A stretch of DNA of 51,742 nucleotides from JAPLFM01 sp964650885 (GTDB taxonomy: Bacteria > Bacteroidota > Ignavibacteria > Kapaibacteriales > UBA2268). Shown here in pieces: positions 44,606 to 51,742 of this stretch (positions within the stretch are counted from its first letter, which is position 1; every line of letters begins with the position of its first letter). The notes beneath the pieces are model-generated. The model was not told where the DNA came from. It did no database searches and was given only the letters and a program-made list of their open reading frames with translations. The stretch lies in NCBI GenBank assembly GCA_964650885.1, contig CAZYXG010000013.1:1-51742 (forward strand), read 5' to 3'. The position numbers and the translations under genes are program-made.

Positions 44606-45174
44606 ATGGCAAATAACTATGTTAACTTCATTACAGATGAATATTTGTTTCAATGTATTGGAAATTTCCATGAAGAAATACTAGGCGGGATTGAGGGTTA
44701 CGAAAAAGTGAATTATGGTGGGTGCGATATAAAAGCAAATGATAACACATTATTTGCGGATAATAAAAATAAGCATAACACAATGAATAGCGGTGGTGCA
44801 GAAAGTTTATATCAGAAACTTGAAAGGATTGCAGAAAAATATCCAAATTCGAAATGTTACTTAGTGCAAATACTTGCAAAAAGTAGTTTCAATGAGGAAT
44901 GGGAAGCTAAATTTATAAAAATAGTAGTATTTATCAAATATCAGGAGACCAATTTTACAAATTATTAACCAATGAAGACGATGCATTATTTAAACTTTAT
45001 AAAGCATTACCTAATGAAATTAATGAATTCTTAAATAAGAAAGAGAAATCTGTAAACAAAACCAACTCTGCATTTGAAGAAATTAAATCAACAGCTAATA
45101 AATCAAAACGTAGTATAATAGATGAAATTACTTTTGAGAACTTTAGTTATTACATGGGTTTCGACAAATTATAA
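44606..45174 (+). pseudogene. Frameshifted Eco47II/Sau96I-like restriction endonuclease
   Basis: Frame one runs 44606-44968 and ends prematurely. It reads IGNFHEEILGGIEGYEKV and NKNKHNTMNS, then KCYLVQILAKSS, all resembling the Eco47II/Sau96I family. A second frame continues with SSIYQISGDQFYKLLT and LFKLYKALP to a stop at 45174. One missing A in the run 44917-44921 explains the shift. From memory, relatives have about 50 more residues after FITDEYLF and Glu-x-Lys where this has Asp-x-Lys, so decay may be deeper. Convergent with the methyltransferase, overlapping it by 25 bases. Confidence 0.7.
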
Positions 45175-46385
45175 TATTCATTTAAGAATTTCACAATCGA
45201 AAAACCGATTTCTTTGCCTAAATTGACTGGTACTGCGTTCCATATTTGTTTGTATTGCTGTGAAATTGAACCAGCAAATTTCCAATTATCTGGGAATGTC
45301 TGTATTCTAGCATATTCACGAACTGTGAATGGCCTTGTTTCCTCTGGATGGCATCTTTCAGTTTGCTTTTGGGCAGGACTGCATGTTAGACTTAAACATG
45401 GTTCGTCCCAACCTATACGTCTTGCAATTCCAGTTTTACCACCACCTAGGAAAAAACTACCTCCCATAAATTCTTTTTGGATATTTAAAGGTAAATCTCG
45501 CCAATATCCTTTTTGAGGAACTAATTTAAGTACATCAGCTTTACTTTTAGAGTATTTAGACCCATCTGAGATAGGAACATCAGAATCAAATAATTCTCCT
45601 TTCTTTAAAGCATCTATTAAATTGTAAATCTTTTTATATGGTTTTGGATATTCAAATGGAATATCAATATCCTTACGAACACCTACTAAAATAAGTCTTT
45701 CCCTTTTTTGAGGTACTTTAAAATTAATAGCTTTTAAAACTTTTACTGGAACTACATTATAGCCAATTTCATTTAATATTGAAATCATACCTATTAGAGT
45801 TTTACCATTTTCATGGCTAAGCAAACCACGAACATTTTCACCAATACAAATAGGAGGATTAACTTCATTTACTACTCTTGCAAATTCATAGAATAGAGTT
45901 CCCCTAGCATCAGCTAAACCTAGTTTTTTACCCGCATAGCTAAATGCTTGACAAGGGAAGCCACCAGTTACAATATCTACTTTATTATAGTAATCTGTAA
46001 AATCAAAAGATTTTATATCACCCTCAAGTACATTCCAATTGGGTCTATTTTCTCTTAAAGTTTTACAAGCATATTTATCAATTTCATTGAGTGCAACACA
46101 ATTTATTCCTGCATTTTCAAGCCCAATTGCAAGGCCACCAGCTCCAGCGAAAAGTTCAATTACACTATAATTATGTATTGGTATGACATTATTAGAATAT
46201 TCAATTTGTTCTTTTGGTTGAATTAAATCATTGAAAATTGAGAATTGCTCTCTTTTATATAATCTATAATTACTCATTGGCTCACGAACTGCAGAAAGTT
46301 TACCCTCTCTATCCCAACGACGAAGCGTTTCTTTGCTTTTACCAATTAATTCAGATGCTTCTTTGAGTGATAAATATTCTTTCAT
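45150..46385 (-). CDS. C5-cytosine DNA methyltransferase with N-terminal HTH
   Basis: A 411-residue enzyme. Residues 1-50 form an excisionase/MerR-like HTH (SLKEASELIGKSKETLRRWD). The methylase has FAGAGGLAIGLE (motif I), GGFPCQAFSYAG with catalytic C145 (motif IV), ENVRG (VI), QKRERLILVG (VIII), a target domain, then TVREYARIQTFP and a final AVPVNLGKEI (X). It is complete and should still methylate. If the partner is truly Sau96I/Eco47II-like, the site could be GGNCC or GGWCC. The HTH suggests self-regulation. Start: ATG 46385, not TTG 46391. Confidence 0.93.
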   Translation of the reverse strand: MKEYLSLKEASELIGKSKETLRRWDREGKLSAVREPMSNYRLYKREQFSIFNDLIQPKEQIEYSNNVIPIHNYSVIELFAGAGGLAIGLENAGINCVALNEIDKYACKTLRENRPNWNVLEGDIKSFDFTDYYNKVDIVTGGFPCQAFSYAGKKLGLADARGTLFYEFARVVNEVNPPICIGENVRGLLSHENGKTLIGMISILNEIGYNVVPVKVLKAINFKVPQKRERLILVGVRKDIDIPFEYPKPYKKIYNLIDALKKGELFDSDVPISDGSKYSKSKADVLKLVPQKGYWRDLPLNIQKEFMGGSFFLGGGKTGIARRIGWDEPCLSLTCSPAQKQTERCHPEETRPFTVREYARIQTFPDNWKFAGSISQQYKQIWNAVPVNLGKEIGFSIVKFLNEYYNLSKPM

Positions 46386-46416
46386 AACCAAGCTACATAA
46401 CCTTATACAATGGTTA
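46383..46416. promoter_or_regulatory. CATAACC repeats over the methyltransferase start
   Basis: CATAACC occurs at 46383-46389, including the start codon, and at 46396-46402, 13 bases apart; an inverted GGTTA lies at 46412-46416. They fall just downstream of the predicted transcription start, a position suited to autorepression by the protein's own HTH. This is inference. Confidence 0.4.
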
Positions 46417-46448
46417 CAAAAATATCAATTTAATTTGAAATATCCAAA
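46417..46448 (-). promoter_or_regulatory. Promoter of the methyltransferase gene
   Basis: On the minus strand TTTG (46445-46448), a 20-base spacer and TATTTTTG (46417-46424) match the Bacteroidota consensus. Transcription would start near 46410, leaving a leader of about 25 bases. Confidence 0.65.
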
Positions 46449-46559
46449 ACTTATTTTTTATTAATAAGTATAATAGTTAATCCACTTCCATAACAAACTT
46501 GTAATGGAGCGGTTTTTTGATTAATTTCGTATTCATTGAAATTGGAACCTGAGTTTTAT

Positions 46560-47924
46560 ATGTCTTTACACCAAATTACTTGCCCAAATTGTAATCATAG
46601 CTTTCCGCTGGAAACTGCTATCAGCAATGATTTTGAAGCAACTCTATTAAAACAAGCTGAAGCAAAATTGCACGATAGCTTTGCTGAAAAGGAACAGAAT
46701 TATGCAAATGAACTTGCCAAACTAGAGCAAGAACGCAAAACCAAAGAGCAAGATTTGGAGAAAATACTTCTTATGATTCGCAATGAACATAAAGAACAAA
46801 TGGAAGCTGAAAGAAAAAGCCAAACTGATATGATTGCAAAGATGAATAATGATAATTTTACCCGCATAGCTGAAGAACGCCAGAAATTTGAGAAAGAGAA
46901 TATTGATAAAATTGATTCTGAAAGAAAACGTAATGATGAATTGATACTTAAAATTGAAGCTGAAAGAGAAGCTAAATATGAACTTCAGAAACAATATGAA
47001 TTGAAAGAAAAAGAAAGTGTGCAAAAATTAGACGAAGAAATAAATAAAATTGCTAATAAACTCAATGCAGATTTTAATGCTAAGAATGAATGGGCAATGC
47101 AAGAAAAAGATAATTTAATTGCAGAAGAAAGATTGCAAAGAGTACGCCTCCAAAAACAAATCGAAGAATTACAAAAAAAGTCATCGCAAAAGTCTATGGA
47201 ACTACAAGGCGAGGCTATGGAATTAAATTTGGAATCTCGACTTAAAGAGCATTTTATCTATGATAATTTCCAAGAAGTTAGCAAGGGAATTAGAGGTGCG
47301 GATTTAATCCAACAAGTTTATAGAGCTCAAGGAGTATCAGCGGGTGCTATAGTATATGAATTTAAGAATGCTCAAAACTTCAGCTATGACTGGATTACAA
47401 AATTAAAAGATGATTCTAATAAATCTGGCGGTAGTGTGCAATTGCTCGTTACTACTGTTTTTCCGAAAGAAGCACAAGACGAAAGAATTACTAAAATAGA
47501 AGGTGTTTGGGTTTGCAGACCAGAATACACTATTATAGTTGCGACAATAATTAGAGAGCAAATATTAAAAGTAAATGAAGTGATGGCATCGCAATCTGGT
47601 AAGGATAGTAAAATGCAAGCACTATATGATTATCTTACGACTGATGAATTTAAAAATAAATTTACTCGAATATTAGAAACATTCGACGAAATGAAAGATA
47701 CTTTGGATTCTGAGAAGAAAGCTATGACTAAGCATTGGCAGAATAGACAAATTCAAATTGAAAAAGTATTAATTAATTCCACTGAAATTTATACTAAAAT
47801 AAACGCAATTGCCTTAGAAAACTATTCGAGTGGATTAAGTGAACTTAATGCTCTTGCTGAAAAAGAAACAAAAAAATTACCTGACAATATTGATTTGAAT
47901 AACAGTTCTGATGGATTATTTTAA
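46560..47924 (+). CDS. DUF2130-family coiled-coil protein
   Basis: A 454-residue protein from ATG 46560. It begins with ITCPNCNHSFPLE, a half zinc ribbon, then a long coiled coil (about 30-215), then a DUF2130 core (about 225-400) with RGADLIQQV and IVYEFKNAQNFSYDWI. The spacing D ... E-x-K resembles a PD-(D/E)xK nuclease site. Function is not established. It lies next to the restriction-modification locus and overlaps the next gene's longer start. Lys/Glu-rich, no signal peptide. Confidence 0.85.
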   Translation: MSLHQITCPNCNHSFPLETAISNDFEATLLKQAEAKLHDSFAEKEQNYANELAKLEQERKTKEQDLEKILLMIRNEHKEQMEAERKSQTDMIAKMNNDNFTRIAEERQKFEKENIDKIDSERKRNDELILKIEAEREAKYELQKQYELKEKESVQKLDEEINKIANKLNADFNAKNEWAMQEKDNLIAEERLQRVRLQKQIEELQKKSSQKSMELQGEAMELNLESRLKEHFIYDNFQEVSKGIRGADLIQQVYRAQGVSAGAIVYEFKNAQNFSYDWITKLKDDSNKSGGSVQLLVTTVFPKEAQDERITKIEGVWVCRPEYTIIVATIIREQILKVNEVMASQSGKDSKMQALYDYLTTDEFKNKFTRILETFDEMKDTLDSEKKAMTKHWQNRQIQIEKVLINSTEIYTKINAIALENYSSGLSELNALAEKETKKLPDNIDLNNSSDGLF

Positions 47925-47925
47925 T

Positions 47926-49236
47926 ATGAAGAATTTACTGATAATTGCATATTATTTTCCTCCATCGGGTGGGCCTGGAGTGCAAAGAGTATTAAAACAC
48001 GTACGATATTTGCGTGAGTTTGGCTGGAATCCAATTGTACTGACTGTGAGCAATGGACAGTTCCCTGCTCGCGATGAATCGCTTTTGGAGCAAGTACCAA
48101 CCGATATTTTAGTTGAGCGAACTCATATTTACGAGCCGTATGATTTATACCGTTTGTTGACTGGTAAAGCAAAGGGCAGTGCTATAGATGTGAATGTGAT
48201 AAAAAAAGATGGTGCAAAAAGTAGCTTCATAGATAGTTTAGCAGAGTTTATTCGTGCTACATTTTTTATTCCAGATGCACGAATTGGCTGGAAATTTACA
48301 GCTTATGAAGCAGCTCGCAAATTGATAAAGGAACATAATATTGAAGCTATTTATAGTTCATCGCCGCCTTACACTTGCTCTATAATAGCACGCAAAATGA
48401 AACGAGAATTTAAATTGCCTTGGGTGGCTGGCTTCCGTGACCCCTGGACTGGCTTTATCTCATCACCCAAAAGATGGTTTTTGCCGAGTGCAATTGATAA
48501 AGCTATGGAGCATAGCACTTTTGCTGAAGCAGACTTTGTGGAGTGTGCTTGGGAAGGTATTATAAAAGATGCTTTAGCAAAATATCCCGATTTGGAAGAA
48601 AAGAAATTCATTCACGTTCCTAATGGATTTGATTCAAACGATTTGCCTCAAGTAGAATACACAAAAACTGATAAGTTTACAATCACTTACACTGGCTCTA
48701 TGTATGGCAGACGCAACCCCGCAGCTTTCTTTGAGGCAATTCAGAATTTATTAGACACACAACAAATTGATGCTAATAAATTACATTTGCGTTTTATTGG
48801 TCGCTTTGGCGATGAAGTAGATGCTATGTTTCAAAAAGCAAGTTTCAAAAATTCTATTGAAATTATCAATTATGTGCCTCACCATAAAAGTATTGAATAC
48901 TTAATGCTATCCGATGCTTTGCTATTAGTTGTGGACGAAAGCAAGGAAAGTGCTGAAATAGTGCCTGGAAAAGTTTATGAATACATTGGTTGCAAACGCC
49001 CAATAATTGCAGTAGCACCAGAAGAAGGAGCTATTGCAGATTTAATTAAAGAGACGAAATCAGGGAATGTTGCACATCAAACAAATGTTTCAGAAATTGA
49101 GAAAATTATATTAAGAAATTATACTAATTGGCTAAACAATAGTGGTGATTTCAATCCAAACACAGATGCAATTAAGAAATACGAAAGAAGAGAAGCAGCA
49201 AAAACTTTGGCAGAATTATTAGATATGTTAAGTTAA
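47926..49236 (+). CDS. Family 4 glycosyltransferase
   Basis: A 436-residue GT-B enzyme. It starts LLIIAYYFPPSGGPGVQR, the usual WcaI/GT4 nucleotide end, with YTGSMYGRRNPAAFF and the late segment EIVPGKVYEYIGCKRPIIAV binding the sugar nucleotide. ATG 47926 is chosen over ATG 47911, which would overlap DUF2130. It likely acts in exopolysaccharide or LPS synthesis. Confidence 0.9.
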   Translation: MKNLLIIAYYFPPSGGPGVQRVLKHVRYLREFGWNPIVLTVSNGQFPARDESLLEQVPTDILVERTHIYEPYDLYRLLTGKAKGSAIDVNVIKKDGAKSSFIDSLAEFIRATFFIPDARIGWKFTAYEAARKLIKEHNIEAIYSSSPPYTCSIIARKMKREFKLPWVAGFRDPWTGFISSPKRWFLPSAIDKAMEHSTFAEADFVECAWEGIIKDALAKYPDLEEKKFIHVPNGFDSNDLPQVEYTKTDKFTITYTGSMYGRRNPAAFFEAIQNLLDTQQIDANKLHLRFIGRFGDEVDAMFQKASFKNSIEIINYVPHHKSIEYLMLSDALLLVVDESKESAEIVPGKVYEYIGCKRPIIAVAPEEGAIADLIKETKSGNVAHQTNVSEIEKIILRNYTNWLNNSGDFNPNTDAIKKYERREAAKTLAELLDMLS

Positions 49237-49276
49237 TAATTAGTAAGCTTGATTAAATTAATTTAAAAGAATTAAC

Positions 49277-49393
49277 TCATATTTCATCAACAACAAATTT
49301 CATTAATTCTTCAATACTCTTTGGTTTTAATAAAATAGCTTCAAACTCTTCATCTACTTCTGCAATTCATATAGCCAATATTATTTGATTTTC
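49277..49393 (-). pseudogene. C-terminal remnant of a receiver domain
   Basis: On the minus strand NQIILAI, a stop, then IAEVDEEFEAILLKPKSI and EELMKFVVDEI resemble the last third of a receiver domain including the conserved KP motif. The stop and missing N-terminus make it a fragment. It lies between the glycosyltransferase and fmt. Confidence 0.4.
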
Positions 49394-49394
49394 T

Positions 49395-50324
49395 TCAATA
49401 ATTCAACAACCCACTATTGCCAAATCGCCAGCCATTTGCAAAATCTTTTATGTTCATTGCACGTTTGCCTTGCAATTGCAACTCAGTAATTTCTATAGTT
49501 CCTGCACCACATCCAATCAGAAATTGATTGTTTTCAATCTTATACTCATTAGGCGCAAGTATTGTTTCATTTGGTTTGCATTTTAATATTTTTAACGTCT
49601 TTTCGCCTTCTGCTTCTATCAAAGTGTAAGCTCCTGGGTAGGGGCTTAAGCCGTGAATGAAATTAATTACTTCATTTGCAGATTTGCTAAAATTAATTTT
49701 ACAATCATCTCGGAAAATCTTTGGAGCTGGAGTTGCATGGGTATCATCTTGTTTCATTGGAGTATAATTCCCATCAACTAATAAATTGCAAGTTTCGATT
49801 GCCAAATCTGCTGCCATTGGCTGGAGTGCATCGTGTAGCTCACCTGCTGTCATTAGTGGTATTATTTCAAATTCCTTCTTTAATAAAATATCGCCTGTAT
49901 CCACTTTATCTTGTAATATGAAAGAAGTCAGCCCAGATTTACTTTCGCCTTTAATTATAGCCCAATTGATTGGTGCCGCTCCTCGGAACTTTGGTAATAA
50001 ACTACCGTGTATATTGAAACTTGCTATTTTAGGAATAGAATAAACAGCTTTCGGTAATATTTTAAATGCAACTATACAGAATATATCTGCATTTAATTTA
50101 TTTAGTTCTTCAATAAATTTCTCGTCGCTAAGTTTTTCTGGTTGCAATATATTCAATCCCAGCTCCATTGCTTTCTTTTTCACAGGGCTTGGCATCAAAG
50201 TTAGACCTCTGCCTTGTGGTTTGTCTGGCACAGTAACAACTGCCACAATCTCGTGAACTTTATGCAATGCTTCCAATGTTGGGACAGGGAAGTCGGGTGT
50301 ACCCATAAATACTATTCGAGCCAT
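49395..50324 (-). CDS. fmt: Methionyl-tRNA formyltransferase
   Basis: A 309-residue enzyme formylating initiator Met-tRNA with 10-formyl-THF. It starts RIVFMGTPDFPVPTLEAL and has the formyl-binding SFNIHGSLLPKFRGAAPINW, DTGDIL and the C-terminal OB-like domain. It follows the DUF971 gene with one base between, so they are co-transcribed. Confidence 0.96.
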   Translation of the reverse strand: MARIVFMGTPDFPVPTLEALHKVHEIVAVVTVPDKPQGRGLTLMPSPVKKKAMELGLNILQPEKLSDEKFIEELNKLNADIFCIVAFKILPKAVYSIPKIASFNIHGSLLPKFRGAAPINWAIIKGESKSGLTSFILQDKVDTGDILLKKEFEIIPLMTAGELHDALQPMAADLAIETCNLLVDGNYTPMKQDDTHATPAPKIFRDDCKINFSKSANEVINFIHGLSPYPGAYTLIEAEGEKTLKILKCKPNETILAPNEYKIENNQFLIGCGAGTIEITELQLQGKRAMNIKDFANGWRFGNSGLLNY

Positions 50325-50325
50325 A

Positions 50326-50721
50326 TCAGTTTTTCATTACGTTTAATTGGATTTTCTTGGATTCTTTGGCAGCTTTCTTTTCAAGTTCATCAATCTCATT
50401 TGGCATAATCATGTTATCTTGGAAAATTTCCCTCAATAAGTCATAAGTGTAAATTCCTGTTGAGTGTCCGTTGCCCCATTTGGTGGAAAGGGCATAGTTT
50501 CCAATTGGTTGCATCTCTTTCAAATCGAATACACCTGGCTCTATGCGTACATCGTAGGGTTTGGAATAGACCAAATTGCCGATTTGTTCGCCTGTGCAAG
50601 TGGCACATGGGCATTTTCTGCGTAAAGTCTCAAGTGATATCACTCCCACGTAGCCATCGCTCCATTCTATCTGCAATAAGAAGGGTTTTGGGCGTGTAAT
50701 TTTTACTGGTATTGGTGCCAT
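50326..50721 (-). CDS. DUF971-domain protein
   Basis: A 131-residue protein with the DUF971 (gamma-butyrobetaine hydroxylase N-terminal-like) fold: LQIEWSDGYVGVISLETLR, then CPCATC, which may bind metal, and WGNGHSTGIYTYDLLR. In other genomes this domain is often next to or fused with Fe-S carrier Mrp. The C-terminal 25 residues are Lys-rich. Role unknown; it starts the fmt transcript. Confidence 0.87.
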   Translation of the reverse strand: MAPIPVKITRPKPFLLQIEWSDGYVGVISLETLRRKCPCATCTGEQIGNLVYSKPYDVRIEPGVFDLKEMQPIGNYALSTKWGNGHSTGIYTYDLLREIFQDNMIMPNEIDELEKKAAKESKKIQLNVMKN

Positions 50722-50777
50722 TGTTCTTTATTTTTCTAAGTTTATCGAAATTTTCAACTGAAATTTTCTTAAATTAC

Positions 50778-50790
50778 GACTTTAAAAGTC
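50778..50790. repeat. Short dyad upstream of the heme oxygenase gene
   Basis: GACTTT, one base and AAAGTC are a perfect 6-bp dyad about 65 bases before the heme oxygenase start. It may be a regulator site, but AT-rich chance dyads are common here. Confidence 0.25.
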
Positions 50791-50853
50791 AACTTTTTCA
50801 AAATTGTATAAAGCTGAAATTAACATTTCTTAAAATTAGGTACAAGTTTATTT

Positions 50854-51441
50854 ATGATTACTCAAAGATTAAAAGAAGAAACAAGACCAAACCACGAGCA
50901 TACAGAGGAAATAGCTTACTCTAAAGAGATTATGAGCCGCACTTTGACTGCCGAAGAATACAAAAAACTAATCACAAACACATACTTTGTGCATTCAGTA
51001 ATTGAAAATCAAGTCGAAAAAATCGATGCATTATTGAATGATTCTGATTTGGAATTGGATACTCGCAAAAAATCTCATTTGCTTGAAAAAGATTTGCAAA
51101 ATTTAGGTTTGGAGGTTGCAAATATTTCTACTCCTTCCATTGAATTTAAAATTAGTACCTTAGAAGAAGCTTTGGGTGCAATGTATGTTTTGGAAGGTTC
51201 TACTTTGGGTGGAATGTATATCTATAAAGCATTGCAACGCAATCCAAATTTAGAAAAAGAAAACATAAGCGAATTCAATTACTATAATTGCTATGGCGAA
51301 GCTACGAGAGATCGTTGGGCAAAATTCCAAGAAGTATTGATTAAGTATGCTGCCAATAAAGAATCGGAAGATGCTATAGTGGAAAATGCAAAACGCACAT
51401 TCGATTATTTGTCGGAAGTATTTCAAGCAAGCAAAAATTAA
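50854..51441 (+). CDS. Bacterial heme oxygenase (biliverdin-producing type)
   Basis: A 195-residue all-helical protein. The proximal heme ligand is probably H14 in ETRPNHEHTEE (T-x3-H-x3-E as in known heme oxygenases), and the flexible distal helix is YVLEGSTLGGMYI. It opens heme to biliverdin, iron and CO. No phytochrome is adjacent, so a role in iron supply or chromophore making is open. A terminator follows. Confidence 0.85.
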   Translation: MITQRLKEETRPNHEHTEEIAYSKEIMSRTLTAEEYKKLITNTYFVHSVIENQVEKIDALLNDSDLELDTRKKSHLLEKDLQNLGLEVANISTPSIEFKISTLEEALGAMYVLEGSTLGGMYIYKALQRNPNLEKENISEFNYYNCYGEATRDRWAKFQEVLIKYAANKESEDAIVENAKRTFDYLSEVFQASKN

Positions 51442-51459
51442 ATATAGACTTAGTTTGAA

Positions 51460-51669
51460 TCAATTTATAGAAAGTGAACAGGGCAACTTGTTCACTTTTT
51501 TTATTTGTTGTATGTTGCAACCTCTCAGATAGTTATTATTCAAGTAGTCCTTATCAATAAAAGTACTGCTGAAATTATACCCATCTATCCTCTTAGGGTT
51601 TAGACTTGTTTGAGCTGAGACAGTGCAATTAGCTATTATAAATATAGCTATTAATAATAATTTTTTCAT
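51460..51669 (-). CDS. Short exported protein, possibly truncated
   Basis: A 69-residue ORF with a good signal peptide (LLLIAIFIIANCTVSAQ) and a short Asn/Tyr/Leu-rich remainder. Its last residues are encoded within the terminator of the heme oxygenase gene, so the natural end may have been lost. No family recognised. Confidence 0.4.
   Translation of the reverse strand: MKKLLLIAIFIIANCTVSAQTSLNPKRIDGYNFSSTFIDKDYLNNNYLRGCNIQQIKKVNKLPCSLSIN
51471..51503 (+). terminator. Terminator of the heme oxygenase gene
   Basis: AAAGTGAACA and TGTTCACTTT form a stem with an 8-base loop, followed by T bases. The stem overlaps the 3' end of the opposite small ORF. Confidence 0.75.
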
Positions 51670-51742
51670 TTTGCTCTTGCCTAATTAGTTTTTGAAAATT
51701 TAGAAGAATAAACTATCGACTGATTGTCAGTAATTTCTAAGA

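Overview
The window is AT-rich chromosomal DNA from a Gram-negative bacterium of the Bacteroidota/FCB group, possibly one of its early-branching aerobic or microaerobic lines. The evidence is a fused lpxC-fabZ gene, a fused ccoN-ccoO gene, a COX24/AURKAIP1-type mini ribosomal protein, and several promoters of the Bacteroidota form TTTG-N19/20-TAnnTTTG. No species can be named from the sequence alone. Most of the window is housekeeping; the accessory parts are a decayed integrase next to tRNA-Leu and a decayed restriction-modification locus near 45 kb.

Layout. 0-9 kb: tRNA-Arg, then ccoI, ccoS, ccoNO, ccoQ, ccoP, ccoG, ccoH and a SafE-like membrane protein, which together build a cbb3 high-affinity terminal oxidase. 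9-11.4 kb: a soluble PAS histidine kinase overlapping a receiver-Crp/Fnr fusion, plausibly the redox or oxygen switch for the oxidase cluster. Similar dyad sites (TTATGAC-N4-GTCATAA and variants) lie upstream of ccoI, ccoS and the kinase. 11.4-14.3 kb (minus): rpsT, a FadL-like outer-membrane protein and a repetitive lipoprotein. 14.4-15.2 kb: tRNA-Leu, an integrase remnant and tandem terminators. 15.2-18.2 kb: gcvT and a zinc peptidase lipoprotein.

18.2-28.7 kb is almost entirely on the minus strand: gpsA, plsY and a SpoU methyltransferase in one unit; upstream of it a chain of beta-CASP MBL protein, PAS kinase, exonuclease III, two stand-alone CHASE2 membrane proteins and a secreted FecR-like protein; then the mini ribosomal protein and an HU-family protein. 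29-36.9 kb (plus) is a compact envelope operon: uppS, bamA, two ompH/skp genes, lpxD, lpxC-fabZ and lpxA, joining undecaprenyl synthesis, outer-membrane protein assembly and lipid A initiation.

36.9-44.5 kb: amidohydrolase, 2[4Fe-4S] ferredoxin, family 2 glycosyltransferase, secD, secF, a STAS protein and purA. 44.6-47.9 kb: a frameshifted, shortened Eco47II/Sau96I-like endonuclease convergent with a C5 cytosine methyltransferase carrying an N-terminal HTH, then a DUF2130 protein. 47.9-51.7 kb: a family 4 glycosyltransferase, a receiver-domain fragment, fmt, a DUF971 protein, a bacterial heme oxygenase and a short exported protein.

The items most worth following are the shared operator-like dyads with the kinase/REC-Crp pair, the output-less CHASE2 pair with FecR, and the dead restriction gene beside an intact HTH-methyltransferase. 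All family calls come from motifs read by eye; no database search was run.
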